Below, in pieces: positions 8,230 to 16,504 of a DNA stretch of 49,380 nt; within the stretch, counting starts at the first letter, position 1, and each line of letters starts with the position of its first letter. Position numbers and translations under genes: made by a program. The notes beneath the pieces were generated by a model, which was not told the DNA's origin, made no database searches, and saw only the letters and a list, made by a program, of their open reading frames with translations. The stretch is from Spirochaetaceae bacterium bin103 (GTDB lineage: Bacteria > Spirochaetota > Spirochaetia > SZUA-6 > Bin103). The DNA is taken from the NCBI GenBank assembly GCA_002238925.1, contig MPNH01000044.1, forward strand, positions 1-49,380, in the 5' to 3' direction.

Positions 8230-9363
8230 CTACTTGTACGGATCGGATGCGTCGCGCAGTCCGTCTCCCAGAAAGCTGAAAGCGATGACGGTAGTGATGA
8301 CGAACAGGCCCGGAATAAGAAGCCACGGGTAGAGAGCTACGACGTTCACGCGCTGCGCTCCTTTGAGCAGCGCGCCCCAGCTGACGGCCGGGGGACGGAT
8401 TCCAAGGCCGAGAAAGCTCAGAGCGGTTTCGCCAATGATCATGTTGGGTATGGACAGCGTCAGGCTGACGATCAGATAGCTCAAGAACGACGGCAGAAGA
8501 TGCTTGATGATGATCTTCCGGTCTTTGGCGCCCGCGATACCGGCCGCCATGATGTAGTCCTCTTCCCGCTCGCTGATGAGCTTGCCCCGCACCACCCTTG
8601 CCAGCTGGCACCAGCCCATGAACGAGACAATTATCGTAATGGCGAAGTAGGTCCTGATAATCGGCCAATCCGTGGGAACGGCAGCGGCGAGGGCCATCCA
8701 CAGAGGTATGTATGGCAGCGATAAGAAGAACTCAATAACCCTTTGGATGACGACGTCGATGGTGCCGCCGAAGTATCCCGACACGCCGCCCAGTATGCAG
8801 CCCAGAGCGAAGGCGATTGCCACGCCTACCAGGCCGATGCTCAACGAAACGCGGGAACCGTAAATGATCCGGGAGAACAAGTCTCTACCCAACCTGTCGG
8901 TGCCAAACAGCAGCAAGGGCGCTTCCGGGCCCTTCAGGCCAAACAGATGGAGATTCGCCTCGAACAGGCCCCAGAGCCGATACGGGCGGCCACGCACGAA
9001 GAAAGAAATCGCGTATCGCTCGCTGTTATCTTCGGCGAACTTCCAGCTCCAGGTCTCCGCATCGCGCGTCTTTTCGATGCCGTAAACGAAGAAGCCGAAA
9101 TGGAACCGGCCTTCCGCGTCGACCAGCCGAATCCGCTGGGGCGGATGATACCGGTAGTCCGTGCGCTCCAGCGGGCCGTAGGGAGCCACAAACTCGGCCA
9201 AACCCGCCAGAAGGTAGAAGATGAAGAGCACCACGCCACCAATAACGGCCAGCTTATGCTTCCTGAACTTCCGCCACATAAGCTGCCACTGAGACGCTAT
9301 GTAGTACCTCTCCTCAGCGCTGATCCCGCGCCCTGCCGGCATGCTGCTTCGCCTATTTCTCAT
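8230..9363 (-). CDS. Opp/Dpp-type ABC transporter permease (DppC/OppC-like) with large external insertion
   Basis: This 377-residue inner-membrane permease of the peptide/nickel/oligosaccharide class has a C-terminal BPD_transp_1 domain with the EAA-type loop (EEDYIMAAGIAGAKDRKII) contacting the ATPases. It ends in GDGLRDASDPYK, typical of OppC. After the first membrane helix it has an extra extracytoplasmic stretch of roughly 90 residues (about 65-155) that ordinary DppC lacks. The other OppC in this window has the same insertion. It overlaps the upstream permease by 11 bp; an alternative ATG at 9342 would remove the overlap. No ATPase gene lies in this operon. Confidence 0.9.
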   Translation of the reverse strand: MRNRRSSMPAGRGISAEERYYIASQWQLMWRKFRKHKLAVIGGVVLFIFYLLAGLAEFVAPYGPLERTDYRYHPPQRIRLVDAEGRFHFGFFVYGIEKTRDAETWSWKFAEDNSERYAISFFVRGRPYRLWGLFEANLHLFGLKGPEAPLLLFGTDRLGRDLFSRIIYGSRVSLSIGLVGVAIAFALGCILGGVSGYFGGTIDVVIQRVIEFFLSLPYIPLWMALAAAVPTDWPIIRTYFAITIIVSFMGWCQLARVVRGKLISEREEDYIMAAGIAGAKDRKIIIKHLLPSFLSYLIVSLTLSIPNMIIGETALSFLGLGIRPPAVSWGALLKGAQRVNVVALYPWLLIPGLFVITTVIAFSFLGDGLRDASDPYK

Positions 9364-10339
9364 AGCGAATCCGCGGATCGAGCCACAGCAACAGCATATC
9401 GGAGATGAACGTGCCGAGGACCGTCAGAACGCTCAGGAACAGCACAGCGCTCCCCGCCAGATAGCTGTCCTGGCTCATCAGAGCGCCAAACAGCAAGGCC
9501 CCGGTGGTGGGCAGACTCAGCACGATCGCGGTAATGGTGGACCCCGAGACAACGGCAGGCAGCACCCAACCTATGGTGCTCACGATGGGGTTGATCGAAA
9601 CCCGCACGGGATACTTGAACAGCAGTTTTCTTTCCACGACGCCTTTGGCGCGCGCGGTAATGACGTATTGCTTGGTCAGCTCGTCCAGCAGGACGCCGCG
9701 CATGACGCGGATTACTCCCGCGGTGCCGGCCGTACCGATAACAATGACGGGCACGGGCAAATGCTTCAGCATGTCCAGAAACTTGGCGATGCTCCAGGCG
9801 GCGACCTCGTACTCAGGAGAGAAGAGGCCTCCGGGACTCCAGCCGAACCAGGAATAGAAGCCAAACATCAGAATCAAAGCCAGAAGAAAGTTCGGCGTGG
9901 CGAGGCCGATGACACCGAGAAAGGTGAATGCATAGTCACGAACGGAATACTGGTGGAGGGCCGAATACATGCCTATGGGCACGCCTACCCCGTAGATGAA
10001 TACCATCGAAAAGCTGGAGATGATGATCGTTAAGGGTAGGCGCTCGACAAGAAGCTCGCCCACGGGTCTGTTCCATTCGAAGGATCTGCCAAAATCCCCT
10101 CGCAGCATGTCGCCCAACCACTTCAGGTAGCGGCGATACAGTGGCAGGTTCAGACCGTACTGCTTCTCCAGCGCGGCGATCTCCGCCTTGGAGACATTGT
10201 TCCCGCTCTCTCGGAGCTGTACGATGTAGGAAGTGAGGTAGTCGCCGGGAGGAAGCTCGATCAGCACGAACGACACGGTGGCCGTGGCCAACAGCACAAC
10301 CAGCATATAGCTCATCCGCCGAACGATGTAGGGCAGCAA
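9353..10339 (-). CDS. Opp/Dpp-type ABC transporter permease (DppB/OppB-like)
   Basis: This 328-residue inner-membrane permease has the DppB-type N-terminus (YIVRRMSYMLVVLL, then FVLIELPPGDYL), the segment YGLNLPLYRRYLKWL and a C-terminal BPD_transp_1 domain with RVMRGVLLDELTKQYVITAR as the ATPase-contact loop. It ends in WLDPRIRYEK. It forms a heterodimer with the overlapping DppC-like gene and takes substrate from the binding protein encoded 54 bp upstream. Two tandem hairpins separate it from that gene and probably keep permease expression below that of the binding protein. Confidence 0.92.
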   Translation of the reverse strand: MLPYIVRRMSYMLVVLLATATVSFVLIELPPGDYLTSYIVQLRESGNNVSKAEIAALEKQYGLNLPLYRRYLKWLGDMLRGDFGRSFEWNRPVGELLVERLPLTIIISSFSMVFIYGVGVPIGMYSALHQYSVRDYAFTFLGVIGLATPNFLLALILMFGFYSWFGWSPGGLFSPEYEVAAWSIAKFLDMLKHLPVPVIVIGTAGTAGVIRVMRGVLLDELTKQYVITARAKGVVERKLLFKYPVRVSINPIVSTIGWVLPAVVSGSTITAIVLSLPTTGALLFGALMSQDSYLAGSAVLFLSVLTVLGTFISDMLLLWLDPRIRYEK

Positions 10340-10346
10340 ACGCGGA

Positions 10347-10386
10347 CTCTCTCGGTTAGAGAGGGCCGCCCTCTTGCGGGCGGCCC
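10347..10386 (-). terminator. Tandem hairpins between binding-protein and permease genes
   Basis: CTCTCT/AGAGAG (10347-10352 with 10358-10363) and a stronger 9-bp stem GGGCCGCCC/GGGCGGCCC (10363-10371 with 10378-10386, loop TCTTGC) lie directly after the binding-protein stop codon. No T-run follows in the minus direction. The usual role at this position is partial termination or protection of the binding-protein mRNA, giving more binding protein than permease. Confidence 0.55.
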
Positions 10387-10393
10387 CCGTTGC

Positions 10394-12445
10394 TCAATTC
10401 TCGAAGAACCACACCTCTGGAAGGTAAGAATACACGTACAGACTGTCCCACGTGTACACACCACCGTCCAGGGGGACGTTCCTCAGATCTTTGTTCAGAA
10501 CTATGGGTTGCCGGATGTCCGTGACAGTGCCGATCAGGTTGACCTGATCGATGAACCAGTCGAACAGCTCCTGCCCCAGTTCGATGTACTCGGGCGAGCC
10601 CTGCGGGAGGACCACGAACTTACCCGTGCCCTCGAACCACTCCTTTACTTCCTCAGGAGGCTCCTCGCCGGATTGTCCCTGGGTGTCCCGCCAGTTGATC
10701 CACTCCACGCCTGCGCCTGTCCCGGCGCCGAAGTTGAGAGAGCCGTTCTTTGAGGCCAGCAGCGGCCCCTCCAGTGCGGCGTCCAGATGCCACACCCCGA
10801 CGTCGTGCTCGGCGGCATTGACCCGGGTGAAGTAGAACGTGCGCTCCAGGGGCTTCAGCTCCGTCTGTACACCGACTGCATCCCAGTATTCTTTTATGAG
10901 TTCGAGCGTCGGCGTTCTCGGCCCTCTCTCCTGGTACTCTATGATCACCACGAGCTTCTCGCCGTCGGGCCTCAGGCGAAAGCCGCTGTCGTCCCGCTCC
11001 GCCAGGCCGATCTCATCCAGAAGTCTGTTGGCATGATCCGGATCGAACTGAGCCCACGCGGTTTTCCACCCCTGCTTATAAAAGCTGGTTGATGCGTCCG
11101 GTGTCACCGCCGAGGGAACCCCCTGGCCGGCGAAAACGATCTCGTTGATTTCGTCCCGATCAATGGCCATGGACATGGCCCGCCGAAACGCGACATTCTG
11201 GAAAATCTCCCGCTTGGCAGGATCCTTGCTGTTCTGGTTGAAGGACAGGAACACGAGGTGCCCGGGATATTTCACCAGCGCAACACGATAGCCCGCGCTC
11301 TCTTGGTTCTTCAACAACAAGGGATAGTCGTCTCCCGAGACCTCTCTCCAGTTGATGTCGAATTCGCCCGCCACCACCTGCAATTTCAGAGTCTCGGCGT
11401 CACCGACCAAGGATCTGATGATGCTGTCTATGTACGGTAGCTGGTTGCCCGCGGTGTCGACCGCGTGGTAGTAGGGATTCCTGACGAAAGTCCTGTGGGT
11501 GGGAGCAACGGTATCCAGTGCCCACGCGGCAACCACAGGCAACTCCGTGTCCGTCTGCTGCGGACCGTAGGTTTGGTGAAACATGTAGGCCTCCCACCAG
11601 CTGTCATAGCCTTCCTCTTTTGCGACCGCGCTGGCCTCGGGGTTGTGCTCCAGGTGCCAGGTCTTCAGATATTCGCCTGGCTGGAAGATTGTGCGCTGCC
11701 GACCGCCGTGGTGGGCAAGGGTGAAGACCGCGGCGGGATTCGATTCCGCAAACCGGATGCGCAGGATAGTGTCGTCAATCTTCTCGAATTGCGCGAGCTC
11801 GCCTCCCGACATCCACAGTCCGGGTTTGGTCGGTGTAAGCTCATCGTTCAGGATCTGGTACTCCCACCAGAAGAGTACGTCCTCAAGGGCAAACGGCGAG
11901 CCGTCAGACCACTTGAGGCCCTCCCTGAAGTGAAGGGTGATAGTCTTGCCGTCTGCAGAGAGCTCGTAACCCTTGGTCAGGTAGGGCAGCACTTGGGCGG
12001 TATCCGCACTGTATCTCAGCAGTCCGGGCCAGCGAGCATCGGTGAAATCCGTCCACCCGGTAAAGCCGACCGAACCCACACGCATGCTGCCGCCGTATTG
12101 GCCTACCTTCTCCATCGGAACCAGCACCAGAGGCTCTTCGGGAAGCCTTTGTTCCACTGGCGGGATCTCTCCGGAGGTGACCCTGGCCTGCAACTCCGGC
12201 GCTTCCTGGTAGCTGGTTATCTCGTGGCCGGTGGCTTCCGTGAAGTCGGCCGGCGTGGCATACACGAAATCCCCTGTCTTGAAAGCAGCGTTGGGCCACT
12301 GGTCACCCGCTGCCGTTGGTGCTTGCTGCGCCTCACCGCCTGCACCGGCCGCTGCCTCCTCGGGTTCGGCCTGTCCGCCTCCAAAGACCGTCGCGGTCGC
12401 CACAAGGGCGATCAGCGCACGTGCTAATAATCTCCTGTGAAGCAT
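10394..12445 (-). CDS. ABC transporter substrate-binding protein, family 5 (oligopeptide/oligosaccharide type)
   Basis: This 683-residue SBP_bac_5 protein has a signal peptide (LLARALIALVATATVFGGG) followed by an acidic, Ala-rich linker. There is no lipobox Cys. Family hallmarks are VGQYGGSMRV, FREGLKWSDGSPFALEDVLF and FRRAMSMAIDRDEINEIV. The ATG at 12445 is chosen because GGGAGGATAACG precedes it; a longer frame would start with non-export sequence. Members with the 'GQYGG' motif and this length often bind plant or microbial oligosaccharides rather than peptides, as known from Thermotogae. It heads a minus-strand operon: binding protein, two permeases, phosphoesterase fusion, perhaps desaturase. 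The ligand is not predictable. Confidence 0.92.
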   Translation of the reverse strand: MLHRRLLARALIALVATATVFGGGQAEPEEAAAGAGGEAQQAPTAAGDQWPNAAFKTGDFVYATPADFTEATGHEITSYQEAPELQARVTSGEIPPVEQRLPEEPLVLVPMEKVGQYGGSMRVGSVGFTGWTDFTDARWPGLLRYSADTAQVLPYLTKGYELSADGKTITLHFREGLKWSDGSPFALEDVLFWWEYQILNDELTPTKPGLWMSGGELAQFEKIDDTILRIRFAESNPAAVFTLAHHGGRQRTIFQPGEYLKTWHLEHNPEASAVAKEEGYDSWWEAYMFHQTYGPQQTDTELPVVAAWALDTVAPTHRTFVRNPYYHAVDTAGNQLPYIDSIIRSLVGDAETLKLQVVAGEFDINWREVSGDDYPLLLKNQESAGYRVALVKYPGHLVFLSFNQNSKDPAKREIFQNVAFRRAMSMAIDRDEINEIVFAGQGVPSAVTPDASTSFYKQGWKTAWAQFDPDHANRLLDEIGLAERDDSGFRLRPDGEKLVVIIEYQERGPRTPTLELIKEYWDAVGVQTELKPLERTFYFTRVNAAEHDVGVWHLDAALEGPLLASKNGSLNFGAGTGAGVEWINWRDTQGQSGEEPPEEVKEWFEGTGKFVVLPQGSPEYIELGQELFDWFIDQVNLIGTVTDIRQPIVLNKDLRNVPLDGGVYTWDSLYVYSYLPEVWFFEN

Positions 12446-12560
12446 CGTTATCCTCCCTGAGTGATAAGAATCGAGCAGATCAGCATTTCGAGAACCCGAA
12501 CGAGTGTGAAGCACGCATTGCCAGGGCAATCGACTGAGTGGGACTATGCGCAGGCGGCGC

Positions 12561-12587
12561 TTAGGCTTTCGTTAGGCCTCCATTAGG
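12561..12587. promoter_or_regulatory. Three TTAGG repeats phased at 11 bp upstream of the importer operon
   Basis: TTAGG occurs at 12561, 12572 and 12583, exactly 11 bp apart (CCTAA x3 on the operon's strand), about 115-140 bp before the binding-protein start. Direct repeats on one face of the helix at 11 bp are the pattern bound by OmpR/PhoB-type response regulators. The site adjoins a transposase remnant, so chance or an element end is possible. Confidence 0.4.
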
Positions 12588-12649
12588 GTTGTGTGATTGC
12601 GCCGCCGGGGGTGCGGGTACTATCATCACCGCACTTTCAGGTGGTGAGC

Positions 12650-12796
12650 ATGGCCGACGGGTTCGAGGCACAGCGCGTGATCGCGGAATGGATCGAATAC
12701 TACCACGAGGAGCGCCCGCACTCGGCGCTGGCCGGTCGCACGCCCGCGGAGGCGTACCGGGACGGCATGGCAGACTCTACGAGGGAGGTGGCATAG
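12650..12796 (+). pseudogene. 3' remnant of an IS3-family OrfB transposase
   Basis: About 48 codons survive in frame, including RVIAEWIEYYHEERPHSALA followed by GRTPAEAYRDG. This is the very C-terminal end of IS3-type integrase-core transposases ('.W...YN..RPH.AL...TP...Y'), which normally run to about 280 residues. The catalytic DDE residues are gone except the end of the last motif region. The reading frame closes naturally with TAG at 12794-12796. It is the scar of an old insertion upstream of the fructosamine kinase gene and is not obviously part of the IS at the window start. Confidence 0.8.
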
Positions 12797-12833
12797 CGGA
12801 CATCGAAGGGACCGGTTTCGAGGGCACGGCAGC

Positions 12834-13727
12834 TTGTCTCATGGTTTGAATATCGAACCGCTCCGCAGAGCTGTCGAGCACCATGTTTCCGAACATTTCG
12901 GCCGCGTGTGGCGAGCAGTGCGCGTATCGAGCAAGTCCGAATCGGCTTCGCACCCGGCTGCGATTCTGTCCGATGGAACCGATTCCGTGTTTGTCAAATC
13001 AGGTGAAGGTCGAACTGCCCGCGACCAGTTCGACCGGGAAGCCGCCGGACTTCGCTTCCTTACCGAGCGGACCGGCGTACTCACGCCGACGGTCATAGCC
13101 GTTGCCGAGGCCGAGGACGTTACCCTGCTCATCATGGAGGCGGCCCATACCGTCGAACGCGGACCGCCGCAGTGGCGGCAGATGGGCCGCGCCCTGGCGC
13201 GGATCCACACCGTAAAGGGGGACCATTTCGGTTACCACACGTACTGCTATTGGGGAGACTTCCGTCAGGACAACGCGCCGCTCGATGATTGGGCCGAGTT
13301 CTACTGGCAACGCCGAATAGCACCCCGGCTGACGGCAGCCATGGACTCCGGTCACCTGCCCGTGGAGCTGGCGGCTCAGGTGGAAAAACTGCGGGTTCGT
13401 CTGCCATCGCTCTGCGGCAACCGGGTACGCCCGTCCCTGCTGCACGGCGATGCCCATCAGAACAACTTCCTTTCCACGCCAGACGGCCCGGTTCTGATCG
13501 ATCCTGCCATTTTCTACGGCCACCCGGAGGTCGATCTGGCGTATGTCGACTTCTTCGCCCCGGTATCCGAGCACCTGCTTGAGGGATACCGGGAGATCGC
13601 ACCAGTCGACCCCGCCTATGCCAGGAGGCGCGAATTGTGGCTCATACCGGCCCGGCTGGCGATGATCGAAGTGCTGGGGCCACGCCAAGTGCCCAAACTC
13701 GCTGCCGCGTTGCGCAGCCTTGGGTAA
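12834..13727 (+). CDS. Fructosamine kinase family protein (ketosamine-3-kinase)
   Basis: This 297-residue cytoplasmic kinase of the aminoglycoside-phosphotransferase-like fold has the phosphate-site motif LLHGDAHQNNF around residues 202-212 and the metal-binding LIDPAIFYGHPEVDLAY about ten residues later. VFVKSGEG near residue 53 supplies the ATP-binding Lys. The family phosphorylates fructosamines (Amadori products) on glycated protein or free amino acids so that they break down, a repair or salvage role. The start is TTG at 12834, preceded by GAGGG; no ATG suits. The gene is convergent with tRNA-Arg and follows transposon debris. Confidence 0.88.
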   Translation: MSHGLNIEPLRRAVEHHVSEHFGRVWRAVRVSSKSESASHPAAILSDGTDSVFVKSGEGRTARDQFDREAAGLRFLTERTGVLTPTVIAVAEAEDVTLLIMEAAHTVERGPPQWRQMGRALARIHTVKGDHFGYHTYCYWGDFRQDNAPLDDWAEFYWQRRIAPRLTAAMDSGHLPVELAAQVEKLRVRLPSLCGNRVRPSLLHGDAHQNNFLSTPDGPVLIDPAIFYGHPEVDLAYVDFFAPVSEHLLEGYREIAPVDPAYARRRELWLIPARLAMIEVLGPRQVPKLAAALRSLG

Positions 13728-13757
13728 GTCTGGCTAGTAGGATCCAAGCTTCGGTAG

Positions 13758-13831
13758 CGGGCAATGCGGGATTCGAACCCACGACCTCTGGCTCCGGAGG
13801 CCAGCGCTCTATCCAGCTGAGCTAATTGCCC
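13758..13831 (-). tRNA. tRNA-Arg (anticodon CCG)
   Basis: On the minus strand the sequence folds into a full cloverleaf. The acceptor GGGCAAT pairs with ATTGCCC, the D arm is GCTC...GAGC, and the anticodon stem CTGGC/GCCAG holds the loop CTCCGGA, giving anticodon CCG. The T arm is GTGGG-TTCGAAT-CCCGC. The discriminator base is G and the 3' CCA is not encoded. It reads CGG arginine codons, frequent in this GC-rich genome. Confidence 0.96.
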
Positions 13832-13977
13832 TTTTCGCCGGTCCGGCGACCGGCCTAACCTACCCCACTCCACCCTGCGGAAGCAAGCGGTGCGAGGCCG
13901 GTAAGGACCGGTGACGCCGGATGGCGCCCGGAACCCCGCGCCTGATCGACGCAGGAGGTCCGGACGCCGCAGGCTGC

Positions 13978-15597
13978 CTACAGGTTGGCGTCGGCGTAGT
14001 CCTGGTAGGCCTGCAGGAATTCGTCGAAGCCGTTGTCCTTCAGGCCCTGCTGGTACTCCGCCCACAGCGCATCGACTTCCGCCTCGGAGTCGGCGATCAG
14101 CATCTTCGCGAACAGCGGCGCGAGCACGTTCTCGTCCAGGTTCACGCGGATATCCTCGACCTCGGACAGGGTGACCAGGTCCATCGGGTTGGCCCGCACC
14201 AGCGGCTTGGCCTCGTTGATGCGCTGCACGGCGCTGCCGCCGGCCTCGTAGTCCTCCCGGTTGGCCCACACCTCCACGTTGGCCATAGCCTCCTCGAAGG
14301 TGGGATAGTCGTTGATCGGAATGTAGCCGTGGACGGTGCTGAAGAATCCCCACCAGCGCGGCCACGACTTGTTCGCCACTTCCACGTCGTAATCTTGCGA
14401 CCATTGCTCGAAGTCGAGGTCGTAGATCCCGTCCACCATGTTGCTCCAGTGGCGGCCCTCGATGCCGGCCACGAATAGTTGGCGGCCCTCACGGCTGTTG
14501 GCGAACTCGATCACCTCCAGCGACTTGTCGATGTACTTGGAGTCGGCGGAGACGCCGAGCAGCAGCCACCACGCCACGCCGGCGCCATTCAGCTTGTAGC
14601 CCGGCGCCACGACGGGCGGATCGGGCGAATCGAACGCCGCCCCGGGTACCCCGATGCGCTCCACCCGGTTGGGAGTGACGTACGCGACCGGCGCAAAGAA
14701 GGCGCCGCCGCGATTGGAGTAGATCCACGCGTTGGCGGCTTCCTCGTTGTTGGGGTGATTGAGGAAGTCGGTGTTCAAGGCGCCTTCACGGTACAGCCGG
14801 TTGCCGAACTTGAGCGCCTCCAGGGTGCCCTGGTGGGCGGCCAGCGAGATCACCGTGCCGTCTTCCTGCACCTCCATGTCCTTGATGTTGGCACTGGCAT
14901 TGTAGGCCATGAAGACCGGCGCCCCCGCGCCAGTGGAGGCATTGGTGACGAAGCCGGTGGTATCGTCCTTGCCGTTGCCGTCCGGATCGCCCTCGCTGAA
15001 CGCCTTGAGCACCACGTACAGTTCTTCCGGCGTGCTCGGCATCGCCAGCCCCAGGTTGTCCAGCCAGTCCTGGCGGATGTGAAACTGCCAGTCGTAGCCG
15101 TGGTGGGTGCCGGGCACGTAGTAGTGGGCGCCGTCGATGGTCAGCGGCTTGAACATGTCGGCCGTCATCACCTTGTGAATGAAGGGATACTTCTCCGGTG
15201 TGACGTGCTCGTCGAGATTCGCGATCAGCCCTTCCTCCGCCCACTGCTGCCAGGCGTTCTGGCCCTGGTTGGATACGTGCATGACGTCCAGCGGGTCTCC
15301 CGAGGCCATCATCAGGTTGAGCTTCGACCACACCTGGTCCCACGGCCCCCCCACGATCTGCAGGTCGATGTTCAGCCGCTTCTCCATCTCCAGGATGCTG
15401 AGATCGGTTTCCGGGTCCATGCGCAACGGTCCGGGCACGAACGCCTTGATCGGCACAACCTCCACGGCCGCGCCCTCTTCGTCCGCTGCAGCGGCCCAGA
15501 GCGTGGTACTCAGGGTGCATAGCAGGGCGATGCAGGCGCCCGCCGCCACGCCGAAACGCGTACGGCCGCCTGCCCTGAACAGGATACTGGATGTCAT
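13978..15597 (-). CDS. ABC transporter extracellular binding protein, LplA/YtcQ type (operon A)
   Basis: This 539-residue binding protein of the SBP_bac_1/LplA class has an N-terminal export signal (RFGVAAGACIALLCTLSTTL, then WAAAADEEG). A calcium-loop-like DPDGNGKDDT motif, typical of this class, follows an HIRQDWLDNLGL segment. It probably binds an oligosaccharide outside the inner membrane. The ATG at 15597 follows a strong AAGGAGGTG site. A much longer open frame runs upstream but overlaps the permease gene and is not translated sense. It is the third gene of a permease-permease-binding protein operon, 53 bp after the YtcP-like gene. No ATPase is present, as is usual for this class, which shares an MsmX/UgpC-type ATPase. 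Confidence 0.9.
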   Translation of the reverse strand: MTSSILFRAGGRTRFGVAAGACIALLCTLSTTLWAAAADEEGAAVEVVPIKAFVPGPLRMDPETDLSILEMEKRLNIDLQIVGGPWDQVWSKLNLMMASGDPLDVMHVSNQGQNAWQQWAEEGLIANLDEHVTPEKYPFIHKVMTADMFKPLTIDGAHYYVPGTHHGYDWQFHIRQDWLDNLGLAMPSTPEELYVVLKAFSEGDPDGNGKDDTTGFVTNASTGAGAPVFMAYNASANIKDMEVQEDGTVISLAAHQGTLEALKFGNRLYREGALNTDFLNHPNNEEAANAWIYSNRGGAFFAPVAYVTPNRVERIGVPGAAFDSPDPPVVAPGYKLNGAGVAWWLLLGVSADSKYIDKSLEVIEFANSREGRQLFVAGIEGRHWSNMVDGIYDLDFEQWSQDYDVEVANKSWPRWWGFFSTVHGYIPINDYPTFEEAMANVEVWANREDYEAGGSAVQRINEAKPLVRANPMDLVTLSEVEDIRVNLDENVLAPLFAKMLIADSEAEVDALWAEYQQGLKDNGFDEFLQAYQDYADANL

Positions 15598-15650
15598 TCG
15601 ACACCTCCTTGAATTGGTGGAATCTGCAGCAAACGCTGCGCGGGTATGGC

Positions 15651-16502
15651 TCATTCCTTGATGGCACCGAGCATGATGCCCTTGACGAAGTGCTTCTGGA
15701 TGAACGGGTAGACCATCATGATTGGCACGATGCTGATCACGATCACCGCGGCCTTCAACATCTGCGGAACCACGTCGATCGGCACGAATACCGAGGTTGC
15801 ACTCACTACCAGATTGCGCATTACCATCGACAATGGATACAGCTTGGCGTCGGAGATGAACAACATCGGGAAGAACCAGTCGTTCCAGAAGTACACCGAG
15901 TAGAACAGGCCGATAGTCGCCACGATCGGCATCGAGGTCGGCAGCACGATCCGGAACAGGATCTGGATCTCGTTGTAGCCGTCGATCCTGGCCGAATCCT
16001 CCAGGCTCTGCGGCACCGAGGTGGCGAAGTAGTTCTTCATCAGGATCAGGTTGAAGGTATTGATGGCGTTGGGCACGAACAGCACCAGCAGCGAGTTGCG
16101 CATGCCCAGCGAGGTGAGCAGGATGTACAACGGAATCAGGCCGCCGGAGAAGAACATGGTGAAGATGATCAGCCGGAAAAAGAAGTTCCTGCCCGGCAGG
16201 TCGTTCTTGGACAGCACGTAGGCGCCCATCGCGGTGAGCAGCAGGCTCAGCGCGGTGCCGGCGGTGGTCACCAGCACGCTCACGAAGAAGGCGACGTACA
16301 CCAGCGGGCGCGACAGCGCGGTCTGGAAGCTCGCCAGAGTGAAGCTCTTGGGGATGATGTGGTAGTAGTCGGAGAAGAAGCCGCGCTCGGTGGCGGTGGC
16401 AACCACCAGGATGTACCAGAACGGGTACAGCGTGACCAGCGTGGCCACCAGCAGCAGGAGGTAGTTGAAATAGTCGAACGGTTGCAGGCGCTGCCTGGCC
16501 AT
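15651..16502 (-). CDS. Carbohydrate ABC transporter permease, YtcP/LplC-like (operon A)
   Basis: This 283-residue inner-membrane permease has about six hydrophobic segments and the EAA-type loop QSLEDSARIDGYNEIQILFR. It ends in the class-typical IQKHFVKGIMLGAIKE. The ATG at 16502 is 2 bp after the stop of the LplB-like partner. It pairs with that subunit to form the channel for the binding protein encoded next. Segments such as TMFFSGGLIPLYILL mark it as the LplC/YtcP branch of sugar permeases. Confidence 0.92.
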   Translation of the reverse strand: MARQRLQPFDYFNYLLLLVATLVTLYPFWYILVVATATERGFFSDYYHIIPKSFTLASFQTALSRPLVYVAFFVSVLVTTAGTALSLLLTAMGAYVLSKNDLPGRNFFFRLIIFTMFFSGGLIPLYILLTSLGMRNSLLVLFVPNAINTFNLILMKNYFATSVPQSLEDSARIDGYNEIQILFRIVLPTSMPIVATIGLFYSVYFWNDWFFPMLFISDAKLYPLSMVMRNLVVSATSVFVPIDVVPQMLKAAVIVISIVPIMMVYPFIQKHFVKGIMLGAIKE

Positions 16503-16504
16503 GA

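Noticed and set aside
13758..13831. tRNA-Arg as a phage or island attachment site
   Set aside because: No integrase gene or repeated tRNA 3' end was found nearby; the flanks are a kinase gene and a transporter operon.
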